This document shows, piece by piece, positions 15,113-23,870 of a DNA stretch of 33,404 nucleotides. The translations under genes and the position numbers were made by a program. Under the pieces are notes generated by a model that saw nothing but the letters and a program-made list of their open reading frames with translations, had not been told where the DNA came from and did no database searches. Source of the DNA: JAADHX01 sp964569385 (GTDB lineage: Bacteria; Actinomycetota; Acidimicrobiia; Acidimicrobiales; Poriferisodalaceae); the NCBI GenBank assembly GCA_964569385.1, contig CAZMUM010000045.1:1-33404 (forward strand), in the 5' to 3' direction. Positions within the stretch are counted from its first letter, which is position 1, and every line of letters begins with the position of its first letter.

Positions 15113-15925
15113 ATGCCGGAACTACCAGAGGTCGAAACTGTCAGGCGTGGGCTCGAACCAGAGCTGCCAGGGCAACGCGTAGCCGAGGCCTGGGGGCACC
15201 CAAGCTCGAAATTCAATTCAGCAGCCGAACTCGTCGGTGCCGAGATCGACGATGTTCGGCGTCGCGGTAAGTACTTGCTATTCGGGCTGGTCGACGACCG
15301 AGAACTAATTGTCCACCTCGGCATGACAGGTCAACTCACTTGGCATTTCGTCGCAGGCGATCATGAAATCGACAAATACGTGCGGGCGTGGTGGTTGATG
15401 GAGCGCGGAGGACGGCTACAGCTACGCGATGTCAGGCGTTTCGGACGAGTAGCAGTGGTAGACGCCGGTCGGTACGAAACACTGCCGACACTGCACCACC
15501 TTGGGCCAGAACCCTTCGACGATAACCTTACCGACGTCATCTTTTGGTCAGCGTTGAAGGCCTCATCTCGCTGCATCAAGACCCAACTTCTTAGCCAACG
15601 ACCAATTGCTGGAGTCGGCAACATCTATGCCGACGAGGCTTGCTGGGTAGCGCAGGTGTCTCCTATTTCGCGCCGCATAACCAAAGCTGCTGCAAGCCGA
15701 CTCCTGCTTGCTCTACGAGACGTCATGGGCTCGGCAATCGACAACGGCGGCACAACACTTCGCGACTACCGAACCGTCGACGGATCGTCGGGCGACAACC
15801 AACATCACCTCCTATGTTATGGCCGGGCCGGCGAACCATGTCTGCGATGTTCTAAGCCCCTTACATCGCGCGTTCTCGATGGTCGCACCACCACGTGGTG
15901 TCGTTCGTGCCAGCCGGCCAAGTAG
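15113..15925 (+). CDS. mutM: Formamidopyrimidine-DNA glycosylase
   Basis: Removes 8-oxoguanine and formamidopyrimidines from DNA and nicks the abasic site. The start at 15113 gives MPELPEVETVRRGLEP, placing the catalytic Pro2 and Glu3 correctly; the longer open frame upstream is not conserved. K and HLGMTGQL of the N-terminal barrel, the helix-two-turn-helix with QRPIAGVGNIYADEACW, and the C-terminal zinc finger follow, with four cysteines as CLRC and CRSC spaced by a beta-hairpin. The length is 270 residues, normal for the family. The PIAGVGNIYADE motif contains the conserved DNA-phosphate-binding Asn. It is convergent with nei, only six bases between stops. Confidence 0.94.
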   Translation: MPELPEVETVRRGLEPELPGQRVAEAWGHPSSKFNSAAELVGAEIDDVRRRGKYLLFGLVDDRELIVHLGMTGQLTWHFVAGDHEIDKYVRAWWLMERGGRLQLRDVRRFGRVAVVDAGRYETLPTLHHLGPEPFDDNLTDVIFWSALKASSRCIKTQLLSQRPIAGVGNIYADEACWVAQVSPISRRITKAAASRLLLALRDVMGSAIDNGGTTLRDYRTVDGSSGDNQHHLLCYGRAGEPCLRCSKPLTSRVLDGRTTTWCRSCQPAK

Positions 15926-15931
15926 TTGGAG

Positions 15932-16732
15932 TTACCGAGCGGGCTGACACGTCGGACACCACCAGATAGAGCGACTGGCGATCGGCGCTGTAACGATTGG
16001 GGTGTCACAGCGCCGACACGGTTCGCCTGTTCGTTTGTAGGCGTATAGGCGATTGTCGGGACCGAGTCTCCCTGCTGTTGTTCCGCCGGAATCGGCAGTC
16101 GTCACCGTTACGATTCGATCGAGCCGTACTCCGAGGCGTAATAGCTCGACGGTCTTATCCCAAATCTCTCGAACTACGTCCCCGCCCAAGTCCTTGGCTG
16201 GAGTTGCGGGGTGGATGCCGGCTAGAAACAACAACTCGGCGCGATATACGTTGCCAATTCCGGCGATCACGTTCTGGTCAAGAAGCAACGCACCGATCGC
16301 CTTGTTTGATCTTGCCGCCTTATCAATGAACTTGTCCGGGCTGGCCCCGCGACGCAAAGGGTCTGGCCCCAGCTTGGCGATGATTTCTTCGACCTCTGGG
16401 GGTTCGATCAGCCGACACGTCTGGGGGCCCGTGAGACTCCAGGCAAAAGTGTCCCGTTCGAATCGAAGCCGTACTGCGTCGCCACGGTCGGTTGATGCGT
16501 CAAAGCGCCGGAACTTCCCTATCAGACCCAGGTGTATGTAGAGGGTGAGGTCATGGCCGGCATGCATAAATAGATGTTTACCCGCGGCCTCGGTTGCAGT
16601 CAGCACCTGCCCGTCGAGGCTCTTGGCCCCGCCCGCGAATCGACCTTGGGGCGAGGATGCTTCTAGTTCAGTGCCGACTAGATCGCGTCGAAGGTCGCGC
16701 GCCAATCGATGGATCGTGTGGCCTTCTGGCAT
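15932..16732 (-). CDS. nei: Endonuclease VIII-type DNA glycosylase (Nei family)
   Basis: A second Fpg/Nei-family base-excision glycosylase with AP lyase activity, 266 residues. It starts with MPEGHTIHRLARDL: Pro2, Glu3 and the GHTIHR stretch are characteristic of actinobacterial Nei proteins rather than Fpg (MPELPEVE). The Lys in EAAGKHLFMH, HLGLIGKF, the helix-two-turn-helix with DQNVIAGIGNVYRAELLF, and a C-terminal zinc finger (CRRC and CPTC) are present. Nei enzymes favour oxidised pyrimidines. It is probably co-transcribed with the GH26-like gene upstream (12-base gap), an unrelated function, and converges on mutM. Confidence 0.9.
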   Translation of the reverse strand: MPEGHTIHRLARDLRRDLVGTELEASSPQGRFAGGAKSLDGQVLTATEAAGKHLFMHAGHDLTLYIHLGLIGKFRRFDASTDRGDAVRLRFERDTFAWSLTGPQTCRLIEPPEVEEIIAKLGPDPLRRGASPDKFIDKAARSNKAIGALLLDQNVIAGIGNVYRAELLFLAGIHPATPAKDLGGDVVREIWDKTVELLRLGVRLDRIVTVTTADSGGTTAGRLGPDNRLYAYKRTGEPCRRCDTPIVTAPIASRSIWWCPTCQPAR

Positions 16733-16744
16733 GGAACGAGCATG

Positions 16745-17962
16745 TCAGGTTCGCGGTATCCCAAAGTTCCCGTTCGCCAGACCCGTGCGAAACGCTTCGG
16801 AAGCCTCGACGGACGAGACAATTCGCCAGTCGGTTTCCTTGTTGATCTCGAACCAGATGAACCCAATGATGTCTTCCCTCCGGCCGACGACCTCGAGCAC
16901 GTGGGTGATCCATTCCGACTTCTTAGCTCCATCTTCGGTAGCGCCGATTTCGGTGATGACGAGGGGACGGTCACTGAACTCTCTGATCTCTTCGATCGTC
17001 GGTCCAAACAGCTGATCGAAAGTAGGGACATATGTGGCCGGGTCGACGCCATTGCCGAGGTAACCGACGATTCCGATCCAGTCGACGTAGTCGTCGCCCG
17101 GGTACAGACCCGCTAGCGGGATGAGCGTCGGCTGGGTTGGGTTAGGGCTCCATATCCAGATCACGTTGTCGGCGCCGGCGGCCTCGAACGCGTCGTAGAC
17201 GTAACGCCACGCCGCTACGTACTGGCCCGCGACATTGCCGTTGACCGATTCAGACCACGGGTACCAGTATCCGTTCATCTCGTGGGCAAACCTGATGCCC
17301 ACAGGGCGCCCCCACTCTGCCAACTCCTCGGCCCATCCATTGATGAGCTCGTCGTGATCTCCGGCCAGAATTGTCGACAAAGCGAAATCGGGCTGTTCGC
17401 CTCGGCGCCGGTCGAAACTCGACTCAACCTCAAAGTTCCACGGCTCCCACGCCAGAACCGGGAGGTGACCAGCGGCAGTAAGTCGCTCGATGACCGCTAA
17501 GTCTGGTGTGGCGTTGGCCCAACCTCGCGAGACCATCACGACATCGGGGCTGATACCGGCTGCGGCGCTGAAGTTGGCCACCTCGTCGGCGAGCCCGTTG
17601 TCGGTGGTCACGCCAACAAAAGTGCGCCCCGGAACTGGAACCGTTGCTAACCACGCGTATGGATCGTCGGGTTCAGCCGAGGGTTCGTCGAGAGGCGTAT
17701 TGGCTGGTGACTGTGGAGCAGTGTCGACGCGAGCTAACCCTGGTGCAGTCAGCGCAATCGGATCCGTCTCACTCTGCTCGGGAGTCTCGTTAACCGATGG
17801 CGCCGCAATACTCAGACGAGGAACCAGGGTCGTCTCGACGCTGGCCGCGGCCCGGTCTTGGGACAACAAGCCGCTTCGGCTACTAGCCGCGATCGAGACC
17901 GCGGCGAGGCATGCAACAAGCACAAAAGCCACAACCGAGCGCGAAAGGTCCCCATAGAACAT
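16745..17962 (-). CDS. Secreted GH26-like glycoside hydrolase
   Basis: A 405-residue exported protein. Residues about 7-27 are hydrophobic (SVVAFVLVACLAAVSIAAS) and act as signal peptide or N-terminal anchor. A Pro/Thr/Glu-rich linker runs to about 100, and the (beta/alpha)8 catalytic domain follows. RFAHEMNGYWYPW with E228 is the acid/base motif and LVITEIGATEDG with E338 the nucleophile motif of family 26, whose members cleave beta-mannan, beta-1,3-xylan or mixed-linkage glucan. WIWSPNP and GLYPGDDYVDWIG are further family landmarks. ATG 17962 has GGAGG just upstream. It diverges from the cellulose-synthase-like gene, so it may trim or release the polymer made there, as BcsZ does for cellulose. 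Substrate inferred only. Confidence 0.87.
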   Translation of the reverse strand: MFYGDLSRSVVAFVLVACLAAVSIAASSRSGLLSQDRAAASVETTLVPRLSIAAPSVNETPEQSETDPIALTAPGLARVDTAPQSPANTPLDEPSAEPDDPYAWLATVPVPGRTFVGVTTDNGLADEVANFSAAAGISPDVVMVSRGWANATPDLAVIERLTAAGHLPVLAWEPWNFEVESSFDRRRGEQPDFALSTILAGDHDELINGWAEELAEWGRPVGIRFAHEMNGYWYPWSESVNGNVAGQYVAAWRYVYDAFEAAGADNVIWIWSPNPTQPTLIPLAGLYPGDDYVDWIGIVGYLGNGVDPATYVPTFDQLFGPTIEEIREFSDRPLVITEIGATEDGAKKSEWITHVLEVVGRREDIIGFIWFEINKETDWRIVSSVEASEAFRTGLANGNFGIPRT

Positions 17963-18069
17963 CAGCCTCCGATCGGCACTTAGGCCGCGATCTCAAGCCT
18001 GGCGAACCTCTTCATCGAATGGTGCCGATACCGCTCAGTTTCGCCGTCGCCGCGTCCGATCGAGTAACT
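17963..18069. promoter_or_regulatory. divergent control region between hydrolase and synthase genes
   Basis: These 107 bases separate two gene starts that point away from each other, so promoters for both must lie here or inside the neighbouring 5' ends. A ribosome binding site for the hydrolase (CGGAGG on the minus strand, about 17967-17972) is clear. No convincing -35/-10 pair was recognised. Confidence 0.35.
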
Positions 18070-19947
18070 ATGTCTTCGTCGATGAATGCGCCTTCAGGGC
18101 TTACCGGCCTTGAGAACGGCGCGCCCATCGACGAGTGGTCAGCTTCGATGACTACATTCGTGCGCTCGTTGGCGATTCTCTGCGTTGGCGTGAGTTTTGC
18201 CTACATAGGTTGGCGCGTTACTGCGACCTTGAATTGGTCGGCATGGTGGGTGGCAATCCCGTTTGTGGCCCTTGAGGCTCACCTTGCGGTGCGGCTGGCA
18301 ATCACCATGGCCGAACTCTGGGATATCCACGCCGAGCCAGGCGTTGGCGCTGTCGACGATGCTCCAGGCCGAGTCGTGGTCTTTATCGCAACATACGACG
18401 AAGGCCCAGAGGTTCTTCTGCCGACCATCGCAGCCGCTGTCGAACTCGAGCCCGCCCACGAGACATGGGTCCTCGATGACGGTGACCGGGCCGAAGTGCG
18501 GGACATGGCCGAAGCTCTAGGAGCTCGTTATGTGACCAGAACCGACCGCTCGCATGCCAAAGCCGGCAATCTCAACCACGCTCTTGGCCTGACCGATGCC
18601 GAGTTCGTGGCCGTGCTGGATGCCGACCATGTACCAGAGCCGAACTTCCTTCGTCACACCCTTGGGTATTTCGTCAACCCGAAGATCGCGCTAGTTCAGA
18701 CGCCCCAGGAGTTCTACAACGGCAACTCGTTCGTTCACACCGGATCCGGTGGGTTCCACGATGAACAGTTCTTCCATCGGGTGATCATGCCGGGTAAGAA
18801 TCGTCACAACGCCGCGTTTTGGTGTGGAACGAACGCGGTACTGCGCACGAGCGCCCTCCGTTGGATTGGCGGCGTTTCAACAGCCACCATCACCGAGGAC
18901 ATGCACACAACGGTTCGTTTGCACCGCACCGGCTGGGAGACCGTTCACCACAACGAGGTGTTGGCTCGCGGGTTAGCACCCCGCAACTACGCCGAATTCG
19001 AGACGCAGCGCTGGCGGTGGGGCGCGGGAGCGATGCAATCGATCGTGTCGGAGAATCCCTTGCTCTCCAGAGGCCTGAGTCGCGGCCAACGACTCATGTA
19101 CCTGGCATCGGCGCTCAGCTGGTTCGACAGTTGGCGCACACTTGGCCTCCACCTGTTGCCGGCTCTTGTGTTGCTTACAGGAGTTTCGCCAGTGAACGCT
19201 CCGATGTGGCAGCTGATTCCGGCCGTGTTAGCCGTGCACATATTTAGCTCTGTTGCGACCAAGCTCATGAGTCGCGGTCGCATGAGGCTGTCGACAAACA
19301 TGGTGTTCGAGCTGCTAAAGATGCCGCCGAACCTGTCATCGTCGATGGTGTTCTTCCGCCCGCGGGCCCTGTCGTTCTCGGTCACACCTAAGGGCCGGTC
19401 ATCGTCTGGCCGGTCGCGTTCGGCCGTTCCCCGAATTCTGACTCTATTGCTGGTGCTCGATCTCACGACTTGGCTAGCTGTGACCATGCAGCTGGCGGGT
19501 CTTGTTCCACTACGCGTCGAACGAGTTTCGTTGGCACTTCTCGGCCTCTCGTGGTTGTTGGTCAACACGATGTTCTTGGTAGTGGCCATAGACCGCATCC
19601 GTCGCAACCGGTATGGCGGCGAGAGACGAGGTGGTCTCCGAACTGAACACCAGGCTCAGGCTGTTATGGGCGGGTTCCGCGCCCGAACCGTCGACATATC
19701 ACTCAACGGCGCTTCAGTGCTGGTTCGAGGTGATGGCTTCGAGGTAGGCCAGGAAGTTCTGCTGCAGATAAAGGTTCACGGTCAGATAGCGCGGCTTCAT
19801 TCAACCGTGCGACGGACTGACGAGACTCGGGTTCACGGGGTCAATAAAGTCGGAGTGGAGTTCGCCGTTGGGCAGTGGCCAGAAGTCGCCGTCCTAGCGC
19901 AAGGGCTATTCCGAGAAGGCGTGACCGAGGCGTTGGTCAGCGCATGA
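18070..19947 (+). CDS. Cellulose-synthase-like family 2 glycosyltransferase with PilZ domain
   Basis: A processive membrane polysaccharide synthase of the BcsA type, about 625 residues. Two membrane segments precede the GT-A domain. The catalytic motifs are in order: VLDDGD (about 135-139), AVLDADHVPEPN (about 182-193), FWCGTNAVLR, ITEDMHT (TED) and FETQRWRWGAG (QxxRW). Further membrane helices follow. A C-terminal PilZ domain has RxxxR (within ERRGGLR) and DISLNG (DxSxxG), the residues that bind cyclic di-GMP, so synthesis is probably allosterically switched by it. The frame is open from 17911, but that part overlaps the divergent hydrolase; ATG 18070 with GAG five bases upstream is preferred, 18019 and 18082 being alternatives. 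No BcsB partner is present, so the polymer need not be cellulose. Confidence 0.9.
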   Translation: MSSSMNAPSGLTGLENGAPIDEWSASMTTFVRSLAILCVGVSFAYIGWRVTATLNWSAWWVAIPFVALEAHLAVRLAITMAELWDIHAEPGVGAVDDAPGRVVVFIATYDEGPEVLLPTIAAAVELEPAHETWVLDDGDRAEVRDMAEALGARYVTRTDRSHAKAGNLNHALGLTDAEFVAVLDADHVPEPNFLRHTLGYFVNPKIALVQTPQEFYNGNSFVHTGSGGFHDEQFFHRVIMPGKNRHNAAFWCGTNAVLRTSALRWIGGVSTATITEDMHTTVRLHRTGWETVHHNEVLARGLAPRNYAEFETQRWRWGAGAMQSIVSENPLLSRGLSRGQRLMYLASALSWFDSWRTLGLHLLPALVLLTGVSPVNAPMWQLIPAVLAVHIFSSVATKLMSRGRMRLSTNMVFELLKMPPNLSSSMVFFRPRALSFSVTPKGRSSSGRSRSAVPRILTLLLVLDLTTWLAVTMQLAGLVPLRVERVSLALLGLSWLLVNTMFLVVAIDRIRRNRYGGERRGGLRTEHQAQAVMGGFRARTVDISLNGASVLVRGDGFEVGQEVLLQIKVHGQIARLHSTVRRTDETRVHGVNKVGVEFAVGQWPEVAVLAQGLFREGVTEALVSA

Positions 19948-20816
19948 CGGCTACGGGACTTCTAGATCGCCCTGATCGTAAAGGCATTCGCGAACGGCTT
20001 AGTCCCGTTTATCGATGGGTCTGTTCGCGCCCAGAAGTTCGGAGGCGGATAGCGCCATGGTTGAGCGCCGACAACGTCGACGATTTCAGCCCCAATGGCC
20101 GAGGACTCGGGCCGATATCTGCTCTCGATCGCCTGGATCGTAAGCATGGTCTGATGGGAGCAACCGTTCTGGTGGTTGGGGTTGGGCGAGGCCCCGAGGT
20201 CGAGCGCTACTGGCTCGACCGCAGCATCGGTCATGTCATCGGTATTGACCTATCGGCCTACCCAGATGATTGGAATGAACTTCGCTCGGTGGGCTCTGTC
20301 AGCAACATTGGGATGGGCTTCGGGCTGATGGACGGGGCTCACCTGGCTCTACAGGACAGCACCGTCGACATCGTTTTTAGCCAGTCGGTGCTCGAACACA
20401 TGCTCGACCTCGATGGGTTCTTGGCCGAAGCAGCGCGGGTCCTGAAACCAGGTGGGCGTTTCGTGGCCTACTTCGGGCCCCTATGGTCGACCTATGGGGG
20501 TCCCCATGTTGGGGCCCTTGCCTATGACCATCTTCTTCTCGACGACCAGACCTACCTCGATGCCGCTCGCAACGTGGGCGGCGGTTGGGAGCATTGGCTC
20601 GAAGCGGGGCTGTTCAACAAGTTGTTGTTCGACGACTACCTGGACGCCTTCGAGCGGCACTTCAGCATCGACCGGCTTGGTGTCGTAGCCAGCCGCGAGG
20701 GCGAAGCGTTCCGCCACAAAGATCCCCACACTTGGTCAAGGTTGCTTCACAACCACGACGAGAAGGACCTGCTCATCAACCTAGTGAGCGTGATTGCCAG
20801 CCCGAAAGGTCGATGA
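19944..20816 (+). CDS. SAM-dependent methyltransferase in polysaccharide locus
   Basis: A 290-residue class I methyltransferase. Motif I is VLVVGVGRGPEVE, motif II HVIGIDLSAY, motif IV-like VDIVFSQSVLEHMLDLDGFL, and the post-loop ARVLKPGGRFVAYFGP is typical of the Methyltransf_11 group. A C-terminal part of about 110 residues rich in aromatic and acidic residues probably forms the substrate pocket. The start at 19944 is chosen because its ATG overlaps the TGA of the synthase gene as ATGA, so the two are translationally coupled. That coupling implies action on the same polymer or its precursor, for example O-methylation of a sugar. The last 36 bases overlap the convergent glycosyltransferase gene. 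Confidence 0.87.
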   Translation: MTATGLLDRPDRKGIRERLSPVYRWVCSRPEVRRRIAPWLSADNVDDFSPNGRGLGPISALDRLDRKHGLMGATVLVVGVGRGPEVERYWLDRSIGHVIGIDLSAYPDDWNELRSVGSVSNIGMGFGLMDGAHLALQDSTVDIVFSQSVLEHMLDLDGFLAEAARVLKPGGRFVAYFGPLWSTYGGPHVGALAYDHLLLDDQTYLDAARNVGGGWEHWLEAGLFNKLLFDDYLDAFERHFSIDRLGVVASREGEAFRHKDPHTWSRLLHNHDEKDLLINLVSVIASPKGR

Positions 20817-22055
20817 GGACCGCGCCCGATCTTGGGCAGGGTCGACCTCCGGCTGTGCCATAGCTGACGGGTTGGCGTTCTTGCCGAGCAGTCCAGCTTT
20901 GTCGAACAGGACAGTCCTGTCGAGCAGGTCCGCATAGATCGACTCGATGGCATCGACGTGGACATCGCGTCCGAACCTGGTCGCTGCGTCACGGCCGAGT
21001 GCGATGAGTCGCGTGCGGGTCTGGCCAGGCCACATCACCGAATCGACGGCCTCATGAAGTGCGAAGGCATCGTCGGGCTGAACTAGCAGGCCGGTTTCGT
21101 CATGTCGGATCAGTGAGGCGACCCCGCCGATATCGGTGGCGACCACTGGAACTCCAGCGGAGTTGGCCTCGACGACGACCCGCCCAAATCCCTCTGGGTG
21201 GCGACACGGATGGACCACAACGTCGGATGCTGCGTATACCTCGGCGACATCGTCGACAGTGCCGAGCAGTCTCAGATCTTCGCTGACGCCGAACTTGTCG
21301 GCCATCGACAAAAGTCGCTTCTCGTAGTCGGAGCTCCCCGGGTAGTGATGGCCTCCGGCGATGGCCAGAATCGGTCGACTCGGACCGTCCCAGTGCGCCA
21401 GAGCGCCGAGCATCACATCGTGACCCTTCGATGGGTGGAGGTGAGCCAATACCGAGACCACATGGCGATCAGCTGGGAGACCGAGGTGGTGTCGCGCTTG
21501 TTGGCGATCGCGTTTGGGAATAGCGGTGACTGCGTTGGCGACCACATGTACCAACGGATGTGTTGATTGCGCGGCCGTGAACTCTGAGTTGGCGATGACT
21601 GCGGCCGCCCTCGTCGACGATGCCTGCAGCAGCACTCGGTGAAGCCGATGGGGAGCGAGGTCTCGAAGCGACCAGACAATTGGCGGAGCTCCTGGAGCCA
21701 GTAGGGGTGTGAGCAGGTGGCTCCGAAAGCCGTTCGAGTGCACGATGTCTGGCTCGGAGCTGGCGATGACTCGCCGCAGGTTGCGGACGATAGATCCGAC
21801 TTGGGGCAGAGCTTTAACTGCTCCGTGGACAAAACGGGCCGAGCTGGCATGTCGGGGCGCAACTTGGAGTTCGTCAGCGACCACGGCCACGATCTGGGCC
21901 CCGCAGTCTCGAAAGAGTGTCGATGCGTCTCCGGTCGCCATCAGCGCAACCTCGACTTCGTGACCGCGGTCGACCAGACCTCTGATCAGCTCGGCCAGGC
22001 TGAGCTCGGCGCCGCCGTGGGCTCGGCCACCAGGGTTGACAAACAGGACCTTCAT
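20781..22055 (-). CDS. Family 4 glycosyltransferase (GT-B)
   Basis: A 424-residue retaining glycosyltransferase of GT-B fold acting on the cytosolic side. The N-terminal domain starts MKVLFVNPGGRAHGGAELSL, the glycine-rich acceptor loop. The C-terminal nucleotide-sugar domain has VLAHLHPSKGHDVML (the GR/SKG phosphate contact), LRLLGTVDDVAEVYAASDVVVHPC and HPEGFGRVVVEANSAGVPVVA, the E-x7-E motif of family 4. ATG 22055 overlaps the asnB stop as ATGA; a longer open frame to 22166 is disregarded. About 30 polar residues at the C-terminus are extra. Last gene of the six-gene operon. Donor and acceptor unknown. Confidence 0.9.
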   Translation of the reverse strand: MKVLFVNPGGRAHGGAELSLAELIRGLVDRGHEVEVALMATGDASTLFRDCGAQIVAVVADELQVAPRHASSARFVHGAVKALPQVGSIVRNLRRVIASSEPDIVHSNGFRSHLLTPLLAPGAPPIVWSLRDLAPHRLHRVLLQASSTRAAAVIANSEFTAAQSTHPLVHVVANAVTAIPKRDRQQARHHLGLPADRHVVSVLAHLHPSKGHDVMLGALAHWDGPSRPILAIAGGHHYPGSSDYEKRLLSMADKFGVSEDLRLLGTVDDVAEVYAASDVVVHPCRHPEGFGRVVVEANSAGVPVVATDIGGVASLIRHDETGLLVQPDDAFALHEAVDSVMWPGQTRTRLIALGRDAATRFGRDVHVDAIESIYADLLDRTVLFDKAGLLGKNANPSAMAQPEVDPAQDRARSSSTFRAGNHAH

Positions 22056-23869
22056 GTGCGGGTCTCGACAGTGTGAGGGGCATGGTCCGCGAACGCATTG
22101 GCGGCCCAGGACGGAGGTGTTCGCGGACTTCGATTTAGCCAGTGGGCCAACACGATGAGCGACCATCGACGCAGAGGATCAGCGGCTGTTCCGTCGTCGT
22201 GGTCGAGTATCTGATGGGCAGCATCGACTCGAAGTAGTCCGTTCCATGGGTCCGGCGCTGAGCGAACGGTTTCGTGTACGTCGTCGTTGCTGCTGAGCCA
22301 CTGTTGCCAAGGCAACCTGAAGGTCAGCTTAGGTTCGGTTGCCTTCTGAACCAGGAACTGGTCGTTCCAACGATGGGCGATATCGAGCTTGGTTGGTGCC
22401 GAAGACTGTCCGAGAACACTATTGATCACTCGGGTATCAACAAAGGGCGTCCGAAGTTCGACGCCGTGCCACATCGAGTACACGTCGGCGTCGCGAAGCA
22501 GTGTTGGGCGAAGGTAGGTAGTCGCATCCAGCTCGGCCAGTTGCTGTCTATTGGTGGCGTTGTGATCGGTGTCCCACCGAACTGACTTCTTGGGGAAGCA
22601 ACCGGTGAGGTTCTCAACCTCGGCGTCGCTGAACAACGTGCGAAAACCGCGATGGCGCTCAGCAACAGAGCGGCCCCGCAGAACGGCGTCAATTCTTGTG
22701 CGAGAACGGCCACTAGCGGCTGCTAGAAACTGTGCGCCTACGGCGAGGAGCCGGTCAGGAAGCCGCTGGACTATCGGTGCTATCCGATCCAGTTGAGCTT
22801 CGGTTTTGTAGTACGTGTATCCGCCGAAGACTTCGTCGCCTCCCAGGCCGCTGAGAGCCACCGAGCGATCGAACGACCGGCAGATCTCCGAGATGAGGTA
22901 GGTGTTGAATCCGTCGATGCCTGGCTGGTCCATGGCCGCCAGAAAGCCCGGGATCTTTGCCGACAGAATCGAGTCGTCAACGACCACAACTTCGTGGTCG
23001 GCGCCATAGTTCTGAGCCGTAGCTCTGGCTCGGCTCACGTCCTCGGCGTTGTGCCCTGTTGCCAAGGTAAGACACAAGGGTCGTACGCCAGCTCCGACAA
23101 GACCTCGGAGAATCGCGGCGGAGTCGAAACCTCCAGATAAGAAGAGCGCCAGCGGCCGACCGGCGCGTGCGTGTTGGGAAATCGAAGTGTGAATTGCTTC
23201 GATGGCGTCTGGCTCCACGGCGTTGTTTCGTGGGGCGGCGAAACGATGGACGTTGATACCTCGCGCATCAGCACGCAGAACCGTTCCCGGTGCAAGTTCG
23301 GAGATTCCATCCACGATCGTCCCCGAGATCGGCGCTCCGAACCGGAGAAACTCCCTGAGGGCTGCACTGTCGACGGTGTCGGTGCCTCGATCCAGAGCCG
23401 AGACTTCAGAGGCCCACTCGAGACCACGCCGCCTGGGACGCCAATAGAGGGGCTTGATGCCATGACGATCACGCCCGAGATTGATGCTCTCGTCGCGAGA
23501 ATCCCACACTGCGAAGGCAAACATTCCATGGGCCCGGTCGAGGCTGCCGACGCCATTTTCGAACCACAGTTTAGCTAACACTTCGGTGTCGCCAGATGTG
23601 GAGAATCGGTGCCCGGCCGCTTCGAGCTCGCGGCGAAGTTCGAGGTAGTTGTAGATTTCGCCGTTGTAAACCAGCGTTAGCGGTCCGAGTCTGAACGGCT
23701 GATCTGACCGCGGTGACGGATCGAGAATCGCTAGTCGCGTGTGGGCTAGAGCAACTCCAGGGCCAGACCAGCAGCCGGCACTGTCGGGCCCACGATGGGC
23801 CAACGCCTTCGAGAGTCTGCGGGCCACGAGGTCGGCTCCAGGCCCTGTAGCTCCGGCGATTCCGCACAT
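22052..23869 (-). CDS. asnB: Asparagine synthetase-type glutamine amidotransferase (AsnB)
   Basis: A 605-residue class II amidotransferase. It starts MCGIAG, exposing the catalytic Cys2 after Met removal. HRGPDSAGCW, LAILDPS and YNGEIYNYLELRREL are the glutaminase landmarks. The ATP-pyrophosphatase synthetase domain has the PP-loop LFLSGGFDSAAIL (about 243-255), ALSGLGGDEVFGGY and the late VELRTPFVD. All key residues look intact. In canonical metabolism it makes asparagine from aspartate and glutamine. Inside glycan operons AsnB-like enzymes often amidate uronic acid carboxyls, the likelier role here (inference). Its start is one base after the preceding stop, and its own stop overlaps the next gene. 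Confidence 0.92.
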   Translation of the reverse strand: MCGIAGATGPGADLVARRLSKALAHRGPDSAGCWSGPGVALAHTRLAILDPSPRSDQPFRLGPLTLVYNGEIYNYLELRRELEAAGHRFSTSGDTEVLAKLWFENGVGSLDRAHGMFAFAVWDSRDESINLGRDRHGIKPLYWRPRRRGLEWASEVSALDRGTDTVDSAALREFLRFGAPISGTIVDGISELAPGTVLRADARGINVHRFAAPRNNAVEPDAIEAIHTSISQHARAGRPLALFLSGGFDSAAILRGLVGAGVRPLCLTLATGHNAEDVSRARATAQNYGADHEVVVVDDSILSAKIPGFLAAMDQPGIDGFNTYLISEICRSFDRSVALSGLGGDEVFGGYTYYKTEAQLDRIAPIVQRLPDRLLAVGAQFLAAASGRSRTRIDAVLRGRSVAERHRGFRTLFSDAEVENLTGCFPKKSVRWDTDHNATNRQQLAELDATTYLRPTLLRDADVYSMWHGVELRTPFVDTRVINSVLGQSSAPTKLDIAHRWNDQFLVQKATEPKLTFRLPWQQWLSSNDDVHETVRSAPDPWNGLLRVDAAHQILDHDDGTAADPLRRWSLIVLAHWLNRSPRTPPSWAANAFADHAPHTVETRT

Positions 23870-23870
23870 C

